From the NCBI GenBank assembly GCA_022575985.1, contig JAKSXM010000007.1:7256501-7320500 (forward strand): a DNA stretch of 64,000 nucleotides. The letters run 5' to 3'. Shown in pieces: positions 10,700 to 22,600 of this stretch. The position numbers were made by a program, and so were the translations under genes. Source of the DNA: Anagrus nilaparvatae (taxonomy: Eukaryota > Arthropoda > Insecta > Hymenoptera > Mymaridae). Position 1 is the first letter of the stretch. Each line of letters opens with the position of its first letter. The notes under the pieces are model-generated. The model ran no database searches. It was given only the letters and a program-made list of their open reading frames with translations, and was not told where the DNA came from.

Positions 10700-13415
10700 A
10701 AAAATAAAATTTCTGATCCTGTAACTATACCTACCTGTAGGAAAGTTTTTTGATGTCCTAAAAACGAATTTGAAGTCAGAATTTATCCTACACTCTCAGA
10801 TTTTTCCCCAGCTACCGCAGCCACCCTCTAAACCAACCCAAAAAGCAAATATTTTACTATGTCCGAAAGTTAAAAATAATAGTACCTTATTTACGTTTAT
10901 TGAGGTCCTAAATCGAATCCAAAGTCAAAATTTGACAATCATCCTTAGTTTTTGCCCCCAGCTACCCCAACCACCCTCTAAACTGCCCCAGAGGGTGAAT
11001 ATTTTATTTTTTACAAAAGTTAAAAATAAAAGTATTTGAACTACGTTTTTTCTTGTTCTAAAAACGAAACATCTACAGCAAAAAAAAGTTCTGATCCTGG
11101 AACTAAACCTACTTGCAGGTAAGTTTTTCGATGTCCTAAAAACGAATCTGAAGTCAGATTTTACCCTACACCCTCAGATTTTGCCACAGCTACCACAGAC
11201 ACTCTCAAAACCGACCAAGAAGGCATATATTATACTTTAGTCAAAATTTGAAGCGGAAAATTTTGTGCACGAAAAAAAATGAACATTGATTTTTTGAGCA
11301 CAGCAAAAAAAACATAAGAAAATTAACAGCCAAAAAGAATAATAATATCTGAAACTAGTTTTTTAGACACGGTTTTTTAAACACGAAAAAAAAAAAATTT
11401 AATTTTAATTGTAAAATTTAAAAAAACTTTATTTTAATATTAAAAATTCAATGTTCATTTTTTTTCGTGTACAAAATTTGCCGCTTTTGAGCACAGCAAA
11501 ATAAACATAAGAAAATTACCAAAAAAAATATTAATTTCTGAAAGTAGTTTTTTAAACACGGTTTTTTAAACACGAAAAAAAAATTTTTTTAATTTTAATT
11601 GTAAAATTTAAAAAAAAATTTATTTTTAATATTAAAAATTTAAAAAAAATTTTTTTTCGTGTTTAAAAAATCGTGTCTAAAAAACTAGTTTCAGAAATTA
11701 ATATTTTTTTTGGGTGTTTAATTTTCTTATGTTTATTTTGCTGTGCTCAAAAAACCAATGTTTATTTTTTTTCGTGTACAAAATTTGCCGCGTCAATTTT
11801 CCACGTCCAAAATTTAAAAATAAAAGTATGTAAACTACGTTTATTGAGGTCCTAAATCGAATCCAAAGTCAAAATTTGCCCATCATCCTTAGTTTTTGCC
11901 CCAGCTACCCCATACACCCTTTAAACTGACGACCAGAAAAGCAGTTATTTTACTTTGTCCAAAAGTTAAACATAAAAGTATTTTAACTACGTTTTTTAAA
12001 GTTCTAAAAACGAATTTGAAGTCAGCATTTACCTATCATCGTTAGTTTTTGCCCCAGCAACCTCAACCACCCTCTAAACTGCCCCAGAGGGTAAATATTT
12101 TATTTTATGCAAAAGTTAAAAATAATAGTACCATAGTTACGTATTTTGATGTTCTAAAAACAAATTTGAAATCAAAATATACCCACCACCCTTAGTTTTT
12201 AATTAAGCTACCCCAACCACTCTGTAAACTGCCCCAGATAATAAATATTTTATTTTTACAAAACTCAAAAATAAAAATACCTTATTTATGTCTTTTGATG
12301 TTTTACAAACGAATTTGATGTCATAATTTATCCATCGCCCTTAGTTTTTGTCCCAGCCAACCCAGTCACCCTCTAAAACACCCCAGAGGTAGGTTAATAA
12401 ATCGCTTTGAAGTATTACAGCGATTTCATGATGGAGCTAAGAACTTTTGTTGGAACAGTTACAACAAAAAAAAAACAAAACAAACACTTTTGTTAAACAG
12501 TAAGCACCTACGAGCATATTTGATTACGTATGTTTTATTTCTTAAAATTAAGGATGTTTCTTTTGGTATCTAGAGTTCTCATCCTCAAAAGATCTTCTTA
12601 TACGCTTCTATGGATATCGTCTGTCTCTCTCTTCATTGATCAACAGTAGTCTGCCATCATATGAATATCCCATATTCCTTTTATTAACCTACCTCTGGGG
12701 CGTTTTAGAGGGTGACTGGGGTGGCTGGGACAAAAACTAAGGGTGATGGATAAATTATGACATCAAATTCGTTTGTAAAACATTAAAAGACATAAATAAG
12801 GTATTTTTATTTTTAAGTTTTGTAAAAATAAAATATTTATTCTCTGGGGCAGTTTACAGAGTGATTGGGGTAACTGGATCGAAAACTAAGGGTAGTGGAT
12901 AAATTTTGACTTCAAATTCGTTTTTAGAACATTAAAATATCTAACTACGGTACTTTTATTTTTAACTTTTGTGAAAAATAAAATATTCACCCTCTGGGGC
13001 AGTTTAGAGGATGATTGTGGTAGCAGGGGCAATAATTAAGGGTAAAGGGTTAATTCTGACTTCAAATTCATTTTTAGAACACCAAAAAACGTAGTTAAAA
13101 TACTTTTATTTTTAACTTTTGAACTTAGTAAAATATTTGCCTTTTGGGTTCGTTTGGGTAGTTGGGTCAAAACTAAGGGTGATGGGTAAATTTTGACTTC
13201 AGATTCAATTTTAGGACCTCAATAAAAGTAGTTTACATACTTTTATTTTTAAATTTTGACTAAAGTATAATATATGCCTTCTGGGTCGGTTTAGAAGGTG
13301 GCTGGGGTAGCTGGGGCAAAATCTAAGGGTGTAGGGTAAATTTTGACTTTAGATTAGTTTTTAGGACAACGAAACACTTACCTGCAGGTAGGTTTAGTTC
13401 CAGGATCAGAACTTT
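10700..13415. mobile_element. Large foldback element with tandem-repeat arms
   Basis: The left arm (about 10700-12400) holds degenerate direct repeats with a period near 150 bp. Each has the pattern CCCCAGCTACCCCAACCACCCTCTAAACTGCCCCAGA...AAATATTTTA...AAAGTTAAAAATAAAAGTA. Copies are centred near 10807, 10960, 11176, 11900, 12050, 12200 and 12350. The right arm (12690-13415) holds the same repeats inverted, near 12715, 12860, 13010, 13155 and 13300. A spacer of about 290 bp (12400-12690) separates them. Terminal sequences with CCTACCTGCAGG-like motifs occur at both ends and again at about 11095. The layout recalls FB (Foldback) elements of Drosophila, but no sequence relationship is claimed. 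Confidence 0.75.
11245..11800. mobile_element. Second foldback nested in the 10.7-13.4 kb element
   Basis: Interrupts the tandem repeats of the left arm. Segments with TTTTGTGCACGAAAAAAAATGAACATTGATTTTTTGAGCACAGCAAAA near 11250-11320 return inverted near 11720-11790. A related copy lies in the middle (about 11455-11520). The 60-codon frame at 11673-11855 is a by-product. Confidence 0.65.
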
Positions 13416-13529
13416 GTTTTTTTTGTGTAACTGTGCAATTTATATAATGGCTGGATTTAAATAAATTATTTAGGATTTTGTTCACGATCAAAAGATAACT
13501 ATTATTTTTAGTATAAACATGGGTAGGTT

Positions 13530-13543
13530 GGGGGGGGGGGGGG
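13530..13543 (+). repeat. Run of 14 G residues
   Basis: A poly-G tract in otherwise AT-rich DNA, between two large foldback elements. The count may be affected by sequencing or assembly error. Confidence 0.6.
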
Positions 13544-13708
13544 TACCGATCCTTGGAATACTAATTTTTATACTGGGGCAACTAACCATACCTTATTCCT
13601 TATCCACAGTAGTTTTTCAACAAATTATTTTTAATAATTACAAATGCAAGTTAAATAAAATATCATTATGATTTATAATAATTTTATAATTCATTTTAAA
13701 CAATCATA

Positions 13709-15657
13709 ATTGACTGATTCCATGTGAAACGTACGTTGACCTCCAGGTGGGGTCTTCCGATTGGGCTGTAAGTTTGCACAGGTGATTATATATATAAAAT
13801 GTCCTCACTCCCCAAATTTTACGTCTTAAAATCATTTCTAGCCGTCTCTGTGATTTTTGAAAATTGGGACCGATTTTAAAGCTCTCAGCCACCAACTTTT
13901 GCTTCATTATATAAAAGCATAAAGAAATGTTAAAAATACTATTAGAAAAATGGTTTCGATCGGGAATTTCCCTGGCTATCCGAATTTTTAAACCGTTTTT
14001 TAAAATTTTCACGTAGGAACCCGGAAAATTGGAAAATGTGAGCCGTAGCGGCTGTAGCTCATAACTCAAAACCCGTCACTTCAAATAACTTCAAACTGGG
14101 AGTGGTGACAGGGTATTCCATATACTTTCACCTGGTATTAATATGGGTATGGGTATTTTCACATACGGAAAAGTTATAACGATAATTAGTTAAATTTTCC
14201 GATTTTAAAAATGCAAATTTAGCGAAAAAAGCTATATTTATGTGCAAATTTAGGCAGAACCGATTTCATATGCAAAATTTATCATAAAATAAATTTTTTT
14301 TTAATGCCTTTAAACCTTTTCTATTGATATATATATAGTCAATTCTACGAAATTAGACTTTTTATAATAAGCTATTCAAGTAATTCTTAGTGAAAATGAC
14401 CTAATAGGAAAAAGAATGTCAGGAATTTTGAAAAATCAAATTTGGCTGGATTAAGTATGTTAATAGATGACACCTTACCAATTTTTATGGTTCTGGAGTA
14501 AAAACTTTTGAAATAGCAGCTGTTTTTTGAATTAAAAATATTTTCAATTTTTTAAAGTAAATCTGTGTAAATTTTGTATTTTAATTTTTTTACACTCTGA
14601 ACAGAGCTCAAAAACTATTTTCAATCATAGGAAATAGCTGAATCTTCTTACTGCGAGTAATTTCGGCTGTCGGTTTTTGGAAAAACATCGAGAAAGCTGA
14701 ATAAAACTTAAAATCTAAAGAAATTTTTTTTTTTTAATGTGGATTTTTCAAACACTAGGGAATTCTTTTCTTTTTTGTTGCACTTAAAATTACTGTTTTT
14801 CTAAATGAAAATTATAATTCTTTTTTAAAATTTCTATTTCTGGGTATTTAACCTTTTTAGTTTTGAAAAACTTAAAAAACAAATAATTATAAAATATAAT
14901 AATTAAAAATCAGAGTAAAACACAATTAATATCTACTGTGCAAAGTTACAGCCCAATCGGAAGAACCCATATCTGGAGGTCAACGTACGTTTTACATGAA
15001 ATCAGCCATAATGGAAAACCGAAGATTTCTGCTTTTTTTTTTCAAAAAAAAAAACACAAAAAATGCAAAATCTGAGATTTCTGTTTTTTTTTTTCAAAAA
15101 AAAAAACACTATAGCTTTAAACAATATAGCTTTTTTCGCTAAATTTGCATTTTTAAAATCGGAAAATTTAACTAATTATCGTTATAACTTTTCCGTATGT
15201 GAAAATACCCATACCCATATTAATACCAGGTGAAAGTATATGGAATACCCTGTCTCCACTCCCAGTTTGAAGTTATTTGAAGTGACGGGTTTTGAGTTAT
15301 GAGCTAAGCCGCTACGGCTCACATTTTCCAATTTTCCGGGTTCCCACGTGAAAATTTAAAAAAACGGTTTAAAAATTCGGATAGCCAGGGAAATTTCCGA
15401 TCGAAACCATTTTTCTTATAGTATTTTTAACATTTCTTTATGCTTTTATATAATGAAGCAAAAGTTGGTGGCTGAGAGCTTTAAAATCGGTCCCAATTTT
15501 CAAAAATTCACAGAGACGGCTAGAAATGATTTTAAGACGTAAAATTTGGGGAGTGAGGACATTTTGTATATATAATCAACTGTGCAAACTTACAGCCCAA
15601 TCAGAAGACCCCATCTGGAGGTCAACGTACGTTTCACATGGAATCAGCCAATTAATT
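13709..15657. mobile_element. Foldback element with 530-bp arms and a third terminus
   Basis: The arms 13709-14238 and 15128-15657 are close reverse complements. The outer ends include CATGTGAAACGTACGTTGACCTCCAG and the inverse. The spacer is about 890 bp and includes another copy of the terminal 70 bp at 14938-15010, in the same orientation as the right arm end. The 121-codon frame on the minus strand at 13704-14069 lies inside the arm and shows no protein family. No transposase is present. Confidence 0.75.
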
Positions 15658-15659
15658 TT

Positions 15660-16600
15660 TAAATTTTTTGACCATTTATAGAGTATGACGAAAAAATGTA
15701 CAACAGATTTTGATTTTGTTGTAAGTTTTCGTTGGTAAACTATCATTTTCGTCAGACTAAGTTAAACAAAATTTTTTTTTAGTCAAAACATTTTTGTTCA
15801 ATTTTATAAGATTAGTTCCCATATACGTTTTCGGAAATCCAGATACTACTGAAATAATCTAAGGAAATAAGCATAATGCACTGTTAATAAATTAACTAAA
15901 TTTTAAAAAATAAACAATAATAAATTTTTTTTTTTTATTTTTTACAAGAAATAAATTTTTAAATAAATATTTTATAAAAATTAATTGCTTGTTAAATTTA
16001 TTCATTAATAAAAAAGAAAATTTCGAAAGGAAAAATAAAGGAAACAAAAATTACAGACTTTTTTATTTTATTAAAAAATAATTAATATTATATAATTATA
16101 ATAATGTTTAAATTATAATTAAAAATATATAAAAAAAATTAAGATATTTACATTGTAATTAAAGTAAATATTATATTAACGTTAATATGATTTTGTCTGA
16201 AATTAATTTCTTATCTTTAATTCGAATTTCAGTTTATATAATTTATAAAATAACATTTTTATTCTAAATCTCTAAATCAGTATTTTATAAAGTTTTAAAA
16301 AGGGATTGGTCAATGCCATTACTTTTGAGTATTATATAGATTGATTAATTTAATCAGAAAATACTACAGCGACGTCCATTTACTCCATTACTTTTTGTAA
16401 TTAATAATGGAAGATTACGAGTTTTTCAATCCCTTTTTCATTTTGAATTTTGTGACCGTCTTTTAACTAACGGGAGAATAATGATTGGCAAATGCTTACC
16501 TTAAATTTTCTAAAATTAGTACGAGTTTTTCAAATAAATTAATAATTAATCTTAATTTTATTATTTATTACTTTTAATTAGATAAAATTACTTGCTGAGC
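15660..16600. other. AT-rich DNA, nothing recognised
   Basis: No gene seen. A short inverted pair, AAAAAGGGATTGGTCAA near 16299 and TTTTCAATCCCTTTTT near 16422, bounds about 140 bp and may be a tiny transposon relic. Confidence 0.4.
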
Positions 16601-16604
16601 GCTA

Positions 16605-17290
16605 AGACGTTCACAAGTACAAATTTTATGAGGGCGCCTTTCCGTATAAGCAATTATAATTAACTTAATAATAATTAATTATGGTAAATTTAACTTATAA
16701 ACGAAATTAATCAAACACACAAAATTGCTAAATTTTACTAAATTATCTAAATATAACTAAACCGAAGCCGAGAGCACACACCGCGTATATCTCAGATGGT
16801 TTTTACTTGATGACGACGATGATGCTTCTGCAGGTGTTTCTTGATTATCTAGACGCCAGGAAAAGCACAAATCTTGAAATGAATATTTCAATACGGGGAC
16901 GACTTCTGTATATCGAATTCGAACAAATTACAAAATATCAGGATAAAATCCCGAATCAAATTATTATAATTAAAAGTACACTTAATGATGATCCTTCTCG
17001 GAGATGACGTCTGCGTGTCACTCCGGAATTAACAAAATATCATTTGAATTATTTACGGTTAATATAAAAGTATTCATTACCAAAATAATTTACTAAACTT
17101 TACTGAATATCAAAATTGTGAGAACGCACATTTCACTGTTTGACATTTCGCGGTCTAATGGAAGCCAGCCGGCTAGAAAAGTCTCCTACTTTTCCCGGCT
17201 TCTTATTGGTACCTGATTGGTTGTGCTCGTTTTGTTAATTCAATTTTCTGATTGGTCCGGGAAAAGGCGAACTTTTACGTTTATTTAAAT
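16605..17290 (-). promoter_or_regulatory. GC-richer island with three CCAAT boxes
   Basis: This stretch contrasts with its AT-rich neighbours. Near 17205, 17216 and 17253 are ATTGGT/GATTGG motifs, which read as CCAAT boxes on the minus strand. They lie upstream, in minus-strand terms, of a block with higher complexity at 16740-17180. That block includes a minus-strand open stretch without a start codon, with a serine run (EASSSSSSK) near 16810. It could be the promoter and 5' exon of a minus-strand gene, or a transposon relic. It lies about 300 bp past the 3' end of the ABC transporter gene. Function is inferred only from motif clustering. Confidence 0.3.
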
Positions 17291-17589
17291 CTTTAATTTT
17301 AAATATATTCTAATAACTAGAAGTTTATAGTTTTTATTTTAAATTAAATTAAGAAAATATATTTTATTTATTAGTCACTGTCACAGGTAATCCATCTTGT
17401 GACAATGCTATGTGTATCTGTTACAATAAATGTAAAAAAAATTTGACGAAATATAAAATTGTAAAACATAATTAAATTAAATTTAAAACAAAATAACTCA
17501 TTTTTATGAATATACAATTTTATGAACGACTTATTCAGTAATATTTACAATAGTAATAATAATTAAAATTTAAAAAAAAATTTTTTTGA

Positions 17590-19663
17590 TCATCGATTAG
17601 CATTTTTGGCAAATTGTAAAAATAATTGTTCTAATTTTGACGATTGAATTGAAAAATCTTCAATACAATCATATGAATTACTTAAATTTGTCATAATGTC
17701 ATACATTTTTTTCCACGTGACATCTCTTGCATTAACATGATATTCAATCGTACCCTGAAAAACCCAAAATAAATCAATTTATAAATAAATTAAATATATC
17801 GTTGACGTAATAAACATAAATTTAAAATTTTGACAAATCAATAAATTGTATCAGAAAAAAAATTGAATTTATTAAATTAAAATAAAAAGTAAATATTTGA
17901 TTATTTCAAAAAATGATTTAGGTAATCAGAAAGTATAATTGATAAAGTACCATTGACATAATAAATTATTACCTTATTTTCATTAACGACGTCACCATTT
18001 ATTAGAAATTTTAATTCTTGGATAATATGATTTTTTTGATTTACTGTTTTTGTAGTATCAAGTTTTATTTTAATATCATAACCAGCACCAAAATGTTGTT
18101 TTAATTCTTGACATGCTCCAATACAAACAAATATTCCATTGACCATTATGGCTAATCGATTACAAAGTGCTTCACATTCTTCCATACTGTAAATATGCCA
18201 TTAATTAAATTTTCGGTGATTTATTAGATTTATATGAAATTGTATTTTACCTATGTGATGTTATGATAACTGATTGCCCAGTACTTTGACAAGATTGTAT
18301 AACATTCCATAAAGATCTTCTTGCTGCAGGATCGACTCCAGTTGTTGGTTCGTCTAATAATATTAAATTTGGATCGCCAATAAGTGCTATTGCAATATTT
18401 AGTCTTCTTTTATTGCCACCACTGTAAGTACCGCATGGTTGTGTTGCTATTAAATTTAAATCTGTAAAAATAAATGATAATCATGATTATTAAAATCTAC
18501 AAATATTAAATTCTACGTAGTACTGAAAACTGATACAAGGTAGCAGATTACGTACAGATCACGCTTAAGCGGAAAAAGGAGGAGGGTTTCTTCGCATAGA
18601 AAAAACTCTCTTCATAAAGGGGCTTTGGGGTTAATTTTTTTGAATTTATTAATGTCATTTTTCTTTAGGCACGTTGCGCGGATGAAGATATGAGGGAGGT
18701 ACGTCCTGGGCTGAAGTTATACCTCAACAGGGAGTCCCGGTCCGGGACAATATGTATCAAAGGTAATAATAGGGAGGGGAGTTTAGTGGGTAGAACCTTG
18801 TATCATTGGTAATCGTGGATTGTAGTTCACTATGATCGATGATTTCATTGTCGATAATGCAAGGTAGAGTCACCACATAATCCTTTGGCCCGTTGATAAA
18901 GGATATGCGTAAGAAGATGCATTCTTCACTCCCTCGGAAAAAGAATCTACATTTTCATATTAAAAGTTAAAAATATAAGAACAAACCTAGTCTGTCAATC
19001 CATTTTTGTACTTCAGAATTGACAAGATTACTTGGAATACCACGCAATCTAGCAAATAATCTTAAATGTTCGTATGCATTCAAACATGTTATTAAATCAT
19101 CAGTTTGTGGACAGTAACCCATTTGTGATAAATACTGCAAATAAGTTCGAAGTTAAAATTAAATAAAAATAACCAATCACTGAATGCATTTAAGATTTTG
19201 GATACCAGTTATATTCAAAACCTCAATTTTTTATGAGAAAATGAATCAACGATGTATGAATATTTGAAATGAAATAACTCTGATATTGATAGTTTTATAA
19301 AATAAGAATTTTTGTAATCTTTTTTTATTTTAAAGGTTAGCAAATTATGAGATTCATATCTAGCATCCAAAATCTTGTATTTTTTGTTAACAAATTAAAT
19401 AAAAATGTTGAATAAACTAACATATTTTCTATTTTGATTAGATTCCATATTTTGAATATACATCAAACCATCATAGGGTATAATATTACCAGTAATCATT
19501 TTAAATGTTGTACTTTTACCAGCACCATTAATACCAAGTAAACCAAAGCATTGTGATTTTTTAACACCAAAATTAATATCTTTAACAGCAAATATATTTT
19601 TATTATATTTCTTTTTCAAACCATATGATAAAAATTGATATTTGTTATTATTTAATTCGTTAT
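17590..19663 (-). other. ABCA exons 20-24: second nucleotide-binding domain
   Basis: Exons: 19663-19422, 19134-18987, 18461-18251, 18186-17973, 17754-17590. Walker [10 protein letters not shown] at about residue 1368, [15 protein letters not shown] after the Q-loop, signature [10 protein letters not shown] at 1467, Walker [14 protein letters not shown], then [20 protein letters not shown], the family hallmark around the H-loop. The C-terminus after [15 protein letters not shown] is short. Confidence 0.92.
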
Positions 19664-22600
19664 CTGAAAATATAAAATTATCATAATATTTATTTAAAAA
19701 GTGTCATATAAAAATAAAGAATAAAATTATTTAATTTAATTACTTTTTTTATCAATAATTTCGTTAATTTCATTCAGAATATTTTGTTTTTCTAACATAA
19801 CTTTTTCATCGTAAATATTAGTGTTATTATTATTATTATAATAATAAAAATAATCAAATAAAAATAAATATTTGTTGTACAATTTTTGCAAAAATTGTTT
19901 TTCTAATACATATATGATAAAAAACCATATGAATATTGTTACTAATGAATATATCATTGTTTCTTCTATTGAATCTTCTTTGAAATCAGTACTGAAGTAG
20001 CTTGTTTGATTTTTACAGTAACCATCTAAGCATTTCATATCTGAAAAATTGTTATTAATAAGTATTTATTGAAAATATTATTAGAAAGTATTGAATGCAA
20101 AAGTAAGGATTTTTCATAAAAGAGTATTTTTTGTAAGGGCATATGATGCAACAAAAGAAAAGGTCAAAAATACGGAATTCAAGAAAAGTATTTTAGAAAG
20201 AATAAAAGAAGAAGAGAATTGGCCATAAACTGGATTGGAAAAAGAGAAATAGGTGTTGTAATAAAAAAAATAAAAAAAGGAAAACACCAAAAAAAGACAC
20301 TATAGATATTTTTATAGAAAGATAGATAGAAAAGTATTTAACAGCATATGGAAATGAATATTCATACCTGATGAATGGAAAGAAGGGGTATTAGTACCAC
20401 TCCCTAAAAAAGGAGAAAAGAAAAAGGTGGAGAACCATACAGGCATATCACTAATGGATACAAGCTATAAACTGTACACAGATATCTTAAGAGAAATATT
20501 AACAAACGCATTAAGAATTCAAAACCTATTAAATGAAACACAGTTTGGCTTTAGACAAGGGTGCAGTGCGATTGATGCAATTTATGTTTTAAAAAACTCA
20601 TACAAACATTGATAGAAAATAAAGAAAAAATATATGCAATTTTTATAGACCTTGATAACGTGGACAGAATGAAAGTATATAGAATATTAAAAGAAAATAA
20701 AATCGATGAAGAGCTACTCTGTAGAGTATTAAGCATTTACACTGAAACAAGAAGCAGTCTGAAAGTAAATAAAACAAATATCGGAAAGTTCTGGAAATCA
20801 AAGGCTGTAAGACAAGGTTGTAATCTAAGTTCATAAATTTTTAATATATACCTAAGCGATCTAGAAAACAGCCTAAAAAAAGTAAACGAAGGAGGAATTG
20901 TAACAGGAAAAAAGAAATTATGGTCAAATGCTTATGCTGATGATATAGTAATAATGTCAACTAACAAAGAAGTATTAAAAGATATGATAAGAGTATTGAA
21001 AAAATACTTACTAGGAAAAACACTGGAATTATATACACAAAAAATGAAAGTAATGATTTTTGGAGAAACAAGAGAAAGGAAAAAAGAAAATGAAAAGGAG
21101 GAAATCTGAGAATGGAATGGAGAGAAGATAGAGGAATTAAAAAGCTTTTTATATCTGGAATACATATTATAAAAAAACAACAGTGATGAAGAACATATAA
21201 AATGTCAAACAGCGAAAGCAAAAGCATTGTTGGGAAAAATTTGGAGCATAGGAAAAGGAAATTGTTTAAGGCTGATTAGAAAGAGAGAATAAATATATTA
21301 AACGTCCTAGTAAGAAGTGTGTCATTCTATGGTGTAGAAATATGGAACTATAATGTGTGCTTCAATGTTTTTGACCACGAGCTATAAATTTAAAATAAAA
21401 TTTGAGATATCATCGTATACAAGAGGTTTTAGCCTGTGAAAAGTTTTTAAAGCAAAAATTTTTTATAAAGTAAAATTTATTATTGCTAAATTTTCGTATT
21501 CTACTGTAAAACTCCAAGAAATTTCTACATTATCAGCAAGTGATTCTATAGAATTTACACATATAAATCAAGGTCAAAAAACTAATCTCAAATTTTACTT
21601 GTATATGTACATCAATTCTTTTATACGCATAATTTCATCAAGTATACAATGGTAAACACAGCAAGGTGTGATCAACTCAAATATTCTCATCGCAAAGACA
21701 AACCAAGAAATAAACAAGAACGAAGATATTTCTTGAAAATTTAAATTTTTTCTATCTCTTTTTACATTTTATGTTTAATCGTTAAATATCAATGTAAATT
21801 TTATATCTAGTATTTATATAGAAATATTTGTCAATTCTATAAGACAATAATAGGCTACTCTTACCTCCCTATTTATCTCCTCCCCTCTTCTTTATACTAC
21901 GAGCCCCTTTAAATCTATTTACTACCTCCGTAAGAATGCCAAACCCTGTCCCTCTTCCCTATTGTCTTATGAAATTCATTAATTTTTCTTACTAATTTCT
22001 GTATATAATAATGTATTCTACTTTATACAATTTTTAAAATATTAAAATTAATTAGTCTTTATACTATTAAAATAATTATTATATATTACTTATTTTGTAT
22101 GTATTTTCTAGGTTTAAATAATGCGCACACGCAACTTTGCTGTAAAAATATGTAACTCTAAATTTTGTACAATCTTGTACGATAATCTACTTAATAAAAA
22201 AAAAAAAAAAAAAAAAAAACGTCCTAGTAAGAAGTGTGTCATTCTATGGTGTAGAAATATGGGGATGGAAAATGCATGAGTGTCTGAAAACCTTACAAAA
22301 GAAGTACATAAAATGGGTGCTTGAATTAGATAGAAAAACCCCTGATTACGTAATCAGGAGAGAAACTAAAAAAGGAAGACTAGTCGATGAAACGAGTAGA
22401 AGAGCAGAAAAATATGAAGAAAACATACAACTGTTAAACCATAACGATATAAGAAAAGATGTATGGGAAAGAAAAAATTTATTTAGAGAGTGCAATAGAT
22501 ATAGAGAAATAAGAATGGAAATATTTGAAAACTTAGAAATAAGTGAGGAAATAATAGATAATTGGAAAAGAAGAGGAAGTGTGATAAGTGACAAAATAAA

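Noticed and set aside
10770..11039. 89-codon frame rich in PQLPQPPSKP
   Set aside because: It is translated tandem repeat within the large foldback arm, not a gene.
13704..14069. 121-codon open frame on the minus strand
   Set aside because: It lies wholly inside the arm of the 13.7-15.7 kb foldback, and no protein family is recognisable.
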